Part shown: piece after piece, positions 17,348-23,151 of the stretch | Layout of the letters: every line of letters begins with the position of its first letter | How positions within the stretch are numbered: position 1 is the stretch's first letter | Assembly: GCA_964609025.1 (NCBI GenBank) | Contig: CAZSQM010000016.1 | Location: 1-64,000 of the forward strand | Source of the DNA: SIG307 sp964609025 | Lineage (GTDB): Bacteria; Bacillota; Clostridia; Lachnospirales; Lachnospiraceae | Reading direction: 5' to 3' | DNA length: 64,000 bases | Notes under the pieces: generated by a model | What the model saw: only the letters and a program-made list of their open reading frames with translations | The model's database searches: none | What the model was told of the DNA's origin: nothing | Position numbers and translations under genes: made by a program

Positions 17348-17986
17348 TCATGCCTCATATTCTCCCGCCAAAATACGCAAAACCATGTGTGCCTGATGCG
17401 CGGCGCATGCCATAACACGGGCAGAAACAAGCCCGATGGCTTCCTTTGCATCGCTTACCCCATCCCCGCATAAATAAAAGTTCCTTGTTACCCTTCTGGT
17501 TTTGATGCTGTTTGCCGAAGCCAGTCCCGCCATACCGGAGGCGGCAACCAGAAACTTTTCCGGCAGCTTTTCAAGCACGCCGTTTACAAGCATCGCTTTT
17601 TCTTCCGGCCGGTCAAAGGCTTCGCAGATAACGTCGGCGTCCCGTAAGAGGGCTTCCAGGTTGCTCTCCGTAATACGCACGGCATGACTTACCACTTCTA
17701 CATACGGCGCAATGGCTTTTAACGTGTCCCGCAAGGCCTCCGCCTTATCCGTGCCAAGCTGGGAAACCGTATATTGCTGGCGATTCAGATTCGATAAATC
17801 TACCTTATCAAAATCAATCAAAAGCAATCTGCCGACTCCCGCGCGGGCAAGGGCGATTGCAATGTTAGAGCCAAGGCCTCCCAGACCGCAGACGGCAACC
17901 GTCCCGGCGGAAAATTTTTTCTGAAGCTCTGCACCGTGACGCGCCGCAAGCGCCCCGTACATTTCTTCCCTTGTCGGAATACTCAT
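17348..17986 (-). CDS. thiF: ThiF-type sulphur carrier adenylyltransferase
   Basis: ThiF adenylates the C-terminus of ThiS. The 212-residue protein has CGLGGLGSNIAIALAR (nucleotide loop), LLIDFDKVDLSNLNRQQY and the acidic switch region CEAFDRPEEK, all standard for E1-like enzymes. It is shorter than E. coli ThiF, and I do not see the usual pair of CxxC zinc motifs, which matches the short clostridial ThiF form. ATG 17986 has GGGAGG upstream and lies one base after the thiS stop. Confidence 0.93.
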   Translation of the reverse strand: MSIPTREEMYGALAARHGAELQKKFSAGTVAVCGLGGLGSNIAIALARAGVGRLLLIDFDKVDLSNLNRQQYTVSQLGTDKAEALRDTLKAIAPYVEVVSHAVRITESNLEALLRDADVICEAFDRPEEKAMLVNGVLEKLPEKFLVAASGMAGLASANSIKTRRVTRNFYLCGDGVSDAKEAIGLVSARVMACAAHQAHMVLRILAGEYEA

Positions 17987-17987
17987 A

Positions 17988-18182
17988 TCAGCCGCCTCCC
18001 ACAAAACTGACCACCTCAACGGTGTCGCCATCCTGTAAAACCGTTTCCCGATACTGCGCTTTCGGAACGATGTCACCGTTTCGCTCTACGGCAATCCGTT
18101 TACAGTCATAGTCGGTCGTTTCCAGATATTCCGCCAAAGTCTTACCGGCAATATCAAGACTTGTTCCGTTCATCTTTACCAT
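17988..18182 (-). CDS. thiS: Thiamine biosynthesis sulphur carrier protein
   Basis: A 64-residue ubiquitin-fold protein ending VVSFVGGG, with the C-terminal Gly-Gly that ThiF adenylates and that then carries the thiocarboxylate for thiazole formation. The N-terminal beta-strand carries NGTSLDIAGKTLAEYLE. ATG 18182 has AGGAGG eight bases upstream. It is the first gene after the TPP riboswitch and lies one base before thiF. Confidence 0.95.
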   Translation of the reverse strand: MVKMNGTSLDIAGKTLAEYLETTDYDCKRIAVERNGDIVPKAQYRETVLQDGDTVEVVSFVGGG

Positions 18183-18246
18183 ATACCTTTCCTCCTATCT
18201 CTTGCTTTTCCCGTGCAGATACCTCCGAAGCTGTCTGCCTGCACAC

Positions 18247-18282
18247 AAAACGAAAGGGAAGCTACCAATTCGGTCGCTTCCC
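18247..18282 (-). terminator. Riboswitch expression-platform terminator
   Basis: GGGAAGC-GACC pairs with GGT-A-GCTTCCC across a short loop, followed by TTTCGTTTTG. The 5' arm GGGAAGC repeats the 3' end of the aptamer (GGGAAGC at about 18303-18309), so the closing GCTTCCC arm could instead pair with the aptamer 3' strand when TPP is absent. That would give an antiterminator. Confidence 0.8.
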
Positions 18283-18298
18283 AAAAACACTCACATTG

Positions 18299-18388
18299 TC
18301 AGGCTTCCCTACGTTGGCATTATCCAAATCAGGTAATGGGTCGAAGGTCATACCTTCCTCTCAGCCTGTATTACAAGCTCCCCGCTGT
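18299..18388 (-). promoter_or_regulatory. TPP riboswitch aptamer (THI element)
   Basis: The minus strand shows the conserved core in order: GGGGAGC, the GGCTGAGAGG segment containing CTGAGA, CCTTCGACCC, ACCTGATTTGGATAATGCCA, and GTAGGGAAGC. These match the thi-box consensus very closely. It sits between a promoter and a terminator ahead of thiS, so TPP should stop transcription of the whole thi operon. Confidence 0.96.
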
Positions 18389-18403
18389 TTCGTTGTCATT
18401 TGT

Positions 18404-18432
18404 ATTATATCCCTTTGTTCCCAAAAATGCAA
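18404..18432 (-). promoter_or_regulatory. Promoter of the thiamine operon
   Basis: TTGCAT (18427-18432), a 17-base spacer and a perfect TATAAT (18404-18409) lie directly upstream of the TPP aptamer. Transcription would start near 18397, a few bases before the aptamer's first helix. Confidence 0.8.
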
Positions 18433-18473
18433 GAGCTTATCCGACGGAACATGGGATTTTGCAGAACCCTTCA

Positions 18474-18495
18474 CGCGAGTGCGCATCCTTACGGA
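18474..18495. repeat. Dispersed repeat unit, copy 1
   Basis: A 22-base string beginning CGCGAGTGCGCATCCTTA and ending CGGA recurs with one inserted base at 28233-28255, and a looser version lies at 56285-56310. All three are intergenic. Confidence 0.5.
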
Positions 18496-18531
18496 ATGTT
18501 TCTTTTGGCTTCCGATTACAGAACTTTGCAC

Positions 18532-18598
18532 AGGAGAAAGAGTCCTTTCTCCTGCGAAAAGGTCCTTTGGTATCAGAACATGTTTTGACACCCGAGCC
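18532..18598. repeat. Perfect hairpin plus a TTTTGACACCCG half-site
   Basis: AGGAGAAAG-AGTC-CTTTCTCCT (18532-18553) forms a perfect nine-base-pair stem. Some 30 bases on, TGTTTTGACACCCGAG matches one arm of the palindromes at 32836-32896 and 62586-62643. The stretch 18433-18606 otherwise shows no gene. Confidence 0.45.
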
Positions 18599-18606
18599 AC
18601 AAATCA

Positions 18607-18649
18607 AAAAGTCCCGAAACCTTTACGCACCAGGTTTCGGGACTTTTTC
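18607..18649 (-). terminator. Terminator of tRNA-Trp
   Basis: AGTCCCGAAACC pairs perfectly with GGTTTCGGGACT around an 11-base loop, followed by TTTTTGATTT on the minus strand. The other strand also has a T run, so it may work in both directions. Confidence 0.9.
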
Positions 18650-18654
18650 TTTTA

Positions 18655-18727
18655 CAGGGGCAGTAGGATTCGAACCCACGACCTGCGGTTTTGGAGACCG
18701 TTATTCTACCAGCTGAACTATACCCCT
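18655..18727 (-). tRNA. tRNA-Trp (anticodon CCA)
   Basis: The 73-base minus-strand sequence folds as a tRNA. Acceptor arms AGGGGTA and TGCCCCT, discriminator G, D-arm GTTCAGCTGGTAGAATAAC, anticodon loop CTCCAAA between CGGT and ACCG, and T-arm GTGGG-TTCGAAT-CCTAC. The anticodon is CCA. The 3' CCA is not encoded. It has its own promoter and terminator and is a single-gene unit. Confidence 0.96.
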
Positions 18728-18752
18728 ATTTGCAATTTTACACTGCTCAACT

Positions 18753-18781
18753 ATCTTACACTGTTTTTCTCCAAATGTCAA
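18753..18781 (-). promoter_or_regulatory. Promoter of tRNA-Trp
   Basis: TTGACA (18776-18781), a 17-base spacer and TAAGAT (18753-18758), about 26 bases before the tRNA 5' end. Confidence 0.8.
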
Positions 18782-18792
18782 GCATTTTTTTG

Positions 18793-19112
18793 CACTCCAA
18801 TTCCCGTGCAGGCTCGCGCTCCGCGCTTCCCACTCACCTCGCGGCTTCGCCGCTCGGTCGTGGGCGCGTTCGCACTCCAATTCCCGTGCAGGCTCGCGCT
18901 CCGCGCTTCCCACTCACCTCGCGGCTTCGCCGCTCGGTCGTGGGCGCGTTCGCACTCCAATTCCCGTGCAGGCTCGCGCTCCGCGCTTCCCACTCACCTC
19001 GCGGCTTCGCCGCTCGGTCGTGGGCGCGTTCGCACTCCAATTCCCGTGCAGGCTCGCGCTCCGCGCTTCCCACTCACCTCGCGGCTTCGCCGCTCGGTCG
19101 TGGGCGCGTTCG
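18793..19112. repeat. Four-copy, 80-bp GC-rich tandem repeat
   Basis: The 80-base unit beginning CACTCCAATTCCCGTGCAGG occurs four times head to tail, apparently identical, at about 18793, 18873, 18953 and 19033. Each unit holds small palindromes (GCGGCTTCGCCGC and GGCTCGCGCTCCGCGC). It is far richer in G+C than its neighbours. Because 80 is not a multiple of three and the unit lacks stops in every frame, all six frames stay open; these are not genes. It lies between the tRNA-Trp promoter and the DUF1858 gene. Function unknown. Confidence 0.95.
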
Positions 19113-19164
19113 CATAGCCAACAATCCCCCGAAAAACAAGCTTTCCGGGAGATTGTTGGCTATG
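19113..19164. terminator. Large inverted repeat after the DUF1858 gene
   Basis: CATAGCCAACAATC and GATTGTTGGCTATG are perfect 14-base arms, extended by a CCCCCG/CCGGGA partial match around the loop. It lies 20 bases past the DUF1858 stop and abuts the tandem repeat. There is no T run, so it may act as an RNA 3'-end stabiliser or weak terminator. Confidence 0.6.
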
Positions 19165-19185
19165 CTCACTTTGCCTGCACGGACA

Positions 19186-19386
19186 TTATTTTGCGGCAAG
19201 AAAGGCATTTATTTTTTCTGCCAGCTCGTCTGCGTCAATGCCGTGTACCATGCAAGCCATCTCCAGGCTCTCGCCCTGTGCGGACGGGCAGCCGATACAG
19301 TGCATACCGGAATCAAACAGAATCGGCACAATTTCTTCATCCACTCTGATGATTTCCGCAATTGTCATTTCCTTATTTATCTGCAT
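19186..19386 (-). CDS. DUF1858 domain protein
   Basis: The 66-residue protein is a single DUF1858 domain: TIAEIIRVDEEIVPILFDSG followed by MHCIGCPSAQGESLEMAC. The CxxC pair, with a third Cys further on, suggests a redox or metal-binding disulphide, and the family is often fused to or beside hybrid-cluster and other iron-sulphur proteins. ATG 19386 has AAAGGAG upstream. It is transcribed away from a ferredoxin gene across a shared promoter region and lies near a hydrogenase-like sensor, so a redox role is likely; the reaction is unknown. Confidence 0.85.
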   Translation of the reverse strand: MQINKEMTIAEIIRVDEEIVPILFDSGMHCIGCPSAQGESLEMACMVHGIDADELAEKINAFLAAK

Positions 19387-19425
19387 ATCAATTCTCCTTT
19401 CGTTTTCCGAAATCTGATAAAATCA

Positions 19426-19454
19426 AGTATACACAACCTGTCCGTTTTCGTCAA
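19426..19454 (-). promoter_or_regulatory. Promoter of the DUF1858 gene
   Basis: TTGACG (19449-19454), a 17-base spacer and TATACT (19426-19431), about 40 bases before the start codon. Confidence 0.75.
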
Positions 19455-19491
19455 GGGATAAGTGTATGGGCTTTCTTCTTTAAAATGGTAC

Positions 19492-19520
19492 TTGTATTAT
19501 TCCCGAGTTTATATTACAAT
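19492..19520 (+). promoter_or_regulatory. Promoter of the ferredoxin gene
   Basis: TTGTAT (19492-19497), a 17-base spacer and TACAAT (19515-19520) point right, 38 bases from the other promoter's -35. The two genes are thus divergent, and one regulator could serve both, though no operator was recognised. Confidence 0.7.
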
Positions 19521-19552
19521 AAGGGTAACTTAGCAAAAAGGAGGATAAAAAA

Positions 19553-19720
19553 ATGGCATATAAGATTTCTGATCAGTGCATTAGCTGTGGCGCTTGTGCA
19601 GCAGAATGTCCGGTAGGCGCAATCAGTGAGGGAGCTTCTCATTATGAGATTGATGCCGACGCTTGCTTAGAGTGCGGCGCTTGTGCAGCAACCTGCCCGA
19701 CTGAGTCTATTTCTCAGTAA
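19553..19720 (+). CDS. 2[4Fe-4S] ferredoxin, clostridial type
   Basis: A 55-residue protein starting MAYKISDQCISCGACAAECP and repeating the motif as CLECGACAATCP. Eight cysteines in two CxxCxxCxxxCP sets bind two [4Fe-4S] clusters, and the length is exactly that of clostridial ferredoxins. It carries low-potential electrons, for example between pyruvate:ferredoxin oxidoreductase and hydrogenase. AAAGGAGG lies just upstream. It is the only clear plus-strand gene of the window. Confidence 0.97.
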   Translation: MAYKISDQCISCGACAAECPVGAISEGASHYEIDADACLECGACAATCPTESISQ

Positions 19721-19739
19721 AATAATGCATTTCAACAAA

Positions 19740-19785
19740 AAATAACGCTTCACCTCGTTTTAAATCGGGTGAAGCGTTATTTTGT
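19740..19785 (+). terminator. Terminator of the ferredoxin gene
   Basis: AAATAACGCTTCACC pairs with GGTGAAGCGTTATTT around a TCGTTTTAAATCG loop and is followed by TGTTACTT. The symmetric A and T flanks allow it to stop transcription from both sides. Confidence 0.85.
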
Positions 19786-19839
19786 TACTTAATATACTTC
19801 TTTTTCGTTTCTTCTTTCCTTGTTAAGCCTTTTCGGCGC

Positions 19840-21771
19840 TTATTCCAGTTCCTTCATCTTATCCTTTACGCTTGCCGAAATCGCCTTTAAAGTTTCCGTT
19901 GCCGATGCAATCTGCTCTGCCCGTGCCGACAGACCGAGTACCTGATTGTTTACTTCCGAAATAGAAGACTGTAAACGGTTTGCTCTTTCGGAAATTACGG
20001 CAATTGCCTCGGAAATCTGTGCTTTATTCGCAATACTGCTCTTTGCCGCCTCCGCGCTGGAGCCGGAAAGATGCTTAATCTCGGACGCAACCACGGAGAA
20101 GCCCTTTCCTGTTTCACCGGCTCTTGCTGCCTCTACGGAAGCATTCAACGCAAGAAGATTCGTTTTCTTTGTAATTGCCGTAATATTCTGGTTATCCTTC
20201 TCAAGCTGTTCCAGCATGCCGTCAATCTCACGGAAGGAAGTCTTCAGTTCATCACAGAAATTCGTAATCGTTGCCATTGCATTCTGAATCAGCTCACTTT
20301 CGCTTGCCGTCTGCTGATTGCCGGCCGCCACTTCGCCGAGGGAAATCTCCAGCTGCTCAAAATCCTGCTCCACCAGTTTTGCAATCTGCTCATTCTTTTC
20401 CACTGCCGCTTCACGCATCTGCTCCAGTTTTTTCTTATCCTCGACAATCCTGCTCTTCTCATACTGAACACAGTTTGACTTATGGTTGCAGTGATTGAAT
20501 ATAGCCGTTGCCATTTCCTCACAGGTATTGTATCCGCAGGAAGCACAGTCAACACACCTGTCATTCTGCGTGTACTTATACATGGAACGATAGATTTCAT
20601 CCAGCTCCTGCTCATTCGGAGAAACGATTCTTACTTCCCGGGAATGGTCGGTATACTCACGCATAAAGTCCTTTAAATCCAGCTTTGCAAACGCCGCATT
20701 CAGCCCCTTAAGCCGCTCCTCCGGAGTAGAAGCCGCTACATTCTTACCGCGTTCTTTTTTATCCTTTTTATCGTAAAAATTCCTTACATTTGTGCGAATG
20801 CGTGCCAGTTCAAAGAATGCGTCTTCATTTTTCAATTTGCTGCTCTCTATCGCCGTACCGTACAGGCAGCCCTCGGAACAATTCAGGGCATCTACCAGGA
20901 ACGGAAGCTCTCCGCCTTCCTGCACACGCTTACTATACGCATCCAGATAGCGGTATACCTTCTTCTCGCCTTCTATCTGGCGAATCACAACATCCTCGCC
21001 GCAGAACCAGTACACATTCTCCTTCAGGCCGCCCGGCGTCGGATAAATCGCACCAAGACCATATTCTATTTCATCCTCAGCCGGCGTTCCGTAAAGGTTA
21101 TGACTATGTACATACTTCATCAGATTTTCAAACGTCACATTGTATTTTACCATTCCGTTCGTGTTCGGATCACTGATTTCCATCTTCTTTGCAATACACG
21201 GACTGATAAAGGCCAAGTCATCCGAAAGCTTTTCGTACTTTTTAAGATAAACTGCCGTACACATCATCGGGCTATGTACCGGAACCAGTTTCGGAAGCAG
21301 CGCCGGAGCGTATTTCTCCACATAATTAACCACTACGGGACACGGCTGCGAAACAGCACCCTCCACATGATTTTCCGTAATATACCTGATGTACGCCCAG
21401 GTTGTAATATCAGCACCGTAGCTTACACTGACAATACGGTTCACTCCCGCTAATTTCAGACCGCCGAGCACGCTCGCATATTCTTTCGGATAATTGGCAA
21501 GAAACGCCGGTGCAAGAATAATAGAAATCTTTTTCCCGCTTTCCAAATCCGCAAAGAAACGCTCCGTATCGTCCTCGTAGGTTCTTGCCTGATGGTCGCA
21601 GGCATCAAAACAGGAACCGCAGTTTATGCAGGCCTCTCTGTTTACCTCAATCCTCGGTCCGTTCTCGGTCATAACGGTAACATTTGCATTCAGCACAGGA
21701 CATACCGAAATACAACGGTTACATCCTACACACTTATCATTCGTATAAACTAAGGAACTCATCAACGACAT
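19840..21771 (-). CDS. Soluble [FeFe]-hydrogenase-domain / chemoreceptor fusion (putative redox or H2 sensor)
   Basis: The 643-residue protein joins four modules: a 2[4Fe-4S] domain (Cys14-24 and Cys48-58), an [FeFe]-hydrogenase large-subunit domain (about 80-310), an extra cysteine-rich Fe-S domain (CVDCASCGYNTC at 406-417), and a methyl-accepting chemotaxis signalling domain (about 450-643, hairpin tip around NLLALNASVEAARAGE). H-cluster cysteines are present: PCP at 143-145, SPC at 192, and Cys298 and Cys302. The first Cys of the usual TSCCP, the proton-relay residue, is Pro. Loss of that residue is known in sensory-type hydrogenases, so this is likely a sensor rather than an efficient enzyme. 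No membrane segment is present. ATG 21771 follows GAGGGGG. Likely output is CheA and the flagellar motor. Confidence 0.88.
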   Translation of the reverse strand: MSLMSSLVYTNDKCVGCNRCISVCPVLNANVTVMTENGPRIEVNREACINCGSCFDACDHQARTYEDDTERFFADLESGKKISIILAPAFLANYPKEYASVLGGLKLAGVNRIVSVSYGADITTWAYIRYITENHVEGAVSQPCPVVVNYVEKYAPALLPKLVPVHSPMMCTAVYLKKYEKLSDDLAFISPCIAKKMEISDPNTNGMVKYNVTFENLMKYVHSHNLYGTPAEDEIEYGLGAIYPTPGGLKENVYWFCGEDVVIRQIEGEKKVYRYLDAYSKRVQEGGELPFLVDALNCSEGCLYGTAIESSKLKNEDAFFELARIRTNVRNFYDKKDKKERGKNVAASTPEERLKGLNAAFAKLDLKDFMREYTDHSREVRIVSPNEQELDEIYRSMYKYTQNDRCVDCASCGYNTCEEMATAIFNHCNHKSNCVQYEKSRIVEDKKKLEQMREAAVEKNEQIAKLVEQDFEQLEISLGEVAAGNQQTASESELIQNAMATITNFCDELKTSFREIDGMLEQLEKDNQNITAITKKTNLLALNASVEAARAGETGKGFSVVASEIKHLSGSSAEAAKSSIANKAQISEAIAVISERANRLQSSISEVNNQVLGLSARAEQIASATETLKAISASVKDKMKELE

Positions 21772-21839
21772 ATTTATGCCCCCTCTCTGTACTGTGTTAC
21801 GGCTTCTGATATCCCCTCCCGCAAAAATTCTTATGCAAT

Positions 21840-21868
21840 ATTATAACACCATTTTTTGTGTATTGCAA
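21840..21868 (-). promoter_or_regulatory. Promoter of the hydrogenase-chemoreceptor gene
   Basis: TTGCAA (21863-21868), a 17-base spacer and a perfect TATAAT (21840-21845), with a leader of about 60 bases. No sigma-D motif was seen here. Confidence 0.8.
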
Positions 21869-21937
21869 GAATTTTCTACCTTTTCGTCCTCTTTTCTGTC
21901 TTGTCATAACACTTATCCAAGGAGGCTATCGGGGCTC

Positions 21938-23119
21938 TTACAGCGTCGCTTCTGCCGCACGGCGGTAAATCTCTGTCACCGCAGCCTCGTCTAACGCCAC
22001 ATAGCCGCCGGTCCTTCTGTCTTTGACATCAAACATCTCAACCAGCCGCGGAATATCCTCCTTCTTTGCTCCCAGCTGTGCGAAGTTAATCGGCATACCG
22101 ATGGAAGCAAGGAAACGGCGAAACGCCGCAATTCCCTGTAATGCGGTTTCCTTCGGATTCTCAAAATTCATCTGACAGCCGAAGACGCGCACTGCCATCT
22201 GCGCCATCCGCATGCAGTCGTGATGATCCGCCACATAACTCATCCATGCCGGCATAATCACCGCAAGTCCTGCGCCGTGCGCACAGTCATACAATGCGGA
22301 AAGCTGATGCTCCATCCCGTGGCTGTTCCAGTCCTGCGCCCTTCCGACGCCGACAACATTATTATGCGCTACCATACCTGCCCACATAATATTGGCGCGC
22401 GCCTCGTAATTGTGCGGGTCCGCTATCACCCGCGGCGTTTCCCTGCACATTGTCAGCAGCACAGCCTCACACAGCCGGTCCGTAATCTCTACCTCCGGGG
22501 TATTCGTAAAGTAGCGTTCAAAAACGTGCGCCATAATATCCGTTGCGCCGCATGCCGTCTGATATGCCGGAAGCGTTTCGGTCAGCTCCGGATTCAGCAC
22601 GGAAAATTTCGGGCGCAGACAATCCGCGCCGGCGCCGCGCTTATACAAACCGTCCTCCTTCGTAATAACGCTGTCGCCGGAGCCTTCGCTGCCCGCAGCC
22701 GCTATCGTCAGCACCGTTCCGACCGGAAGCGCGGTCTGTGGCTGTTTTCCGCAGTAGAAATCCCAGAAATCTCCCTCGTAAGGTACGCCCATTGCGATTG
22801 CCTTTGCGGAATCAATCGTGCTTCCGCCGCCGACCGCAAGCAGGAAGTCAATCCCTTCCTTCCGGCACAATTCGATTCCCTGATACACCAGCCCGTCACG
22901 CGGATTCGGCTGCACGCCGCCAAGCTCCTCAAACGGAATCCCTTCTGCCGTAAGCGACGCCTTCACACGGTCCAGAAGACCGGAACGCACTACCGAGCCG
23001 CCGCCGTAATGCAACAGCACCTTCGTTCCTCCGAACCGCTTTACAAGTCTTCCTGTTTCCTGTTCCTGTCCTTTCCCGAACGCAAAATAGGTCGGGCTGT
23101 AAAAAGTGAAGTTATTCAT
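21938..23119 (-). CDS. Iron-containing (NADPH-dependent) alcohol/butanol dehydrogenase
   Basis: A 393-residue group III alcohol dehydrogenase. It has the NAD(P)-binding GGGSTIDSAKAIA near 97-109, TIAAAGSEGSGDSVI, and the metal-ligand region CGATDIMAHVFERY with the distal GMEHQLSALYDCAHGAGLAV; the His and Asp ligands are in place. Overall it resembles YqhD/BdhA-type enzymes that reduce aldehydes with NADPH in fermentation. ATG 23119 follows AGGAGGAG. It starts 32 bases after the uvrA stop, so read-through from uvrBA is possible. Confidence 0.9.
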   Translation of the reverse strand: MNNFTFYSPTYFAFGKGQEQETGRLVKRFGGTKVLLHYGGGSVVRSGLLDRVKASLTAEGIPFEELGGVQPNPRDGLVYQGIELCRKEGIDFLLAVGGGSTIDSAKAIAMGVPYEGDFWDFYCGKQPQTALPVGTVLTIAAAGSEGSGDSVITKEDGLYKRGAGADCLRPKFSVLNPELTETLPAYQTACGATDIMAHVFERYFTNTPEVEITDRLCEAVLLTMCRETPRVIADPHNYEARANIMWAGMVAHNNVVGVGRAQDWNSHGMEHQLSALYDCAHGAGLAVIMPAWMSYVADHHDCMRMAQMAVRVFGCQMNFENPKETALQGIAAFRRFLASIGMPINFAQLGAKKEDIPRLVEMFDVKDRRTGGYVALDEAAVTEIYRRAAEATL

Positions 23120-23151
23120 GGTTCTCCTCCTGCTTCTTTTCTCTTTTTGAT

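Noticed and set aside
18793..19112. CRISPR array
   Set aside because: The units are directly joined and identical with no variable spacers, and no cas gene is present.
18691..19461. Long overlapping open frames with Arg/Ala/Ser-rich peptides across the 80-bp repeat
   Set aside because: They exist only because the repeat has no stop codon in any frame and its length is not a multiple of three; there is no ribosome site or family match.
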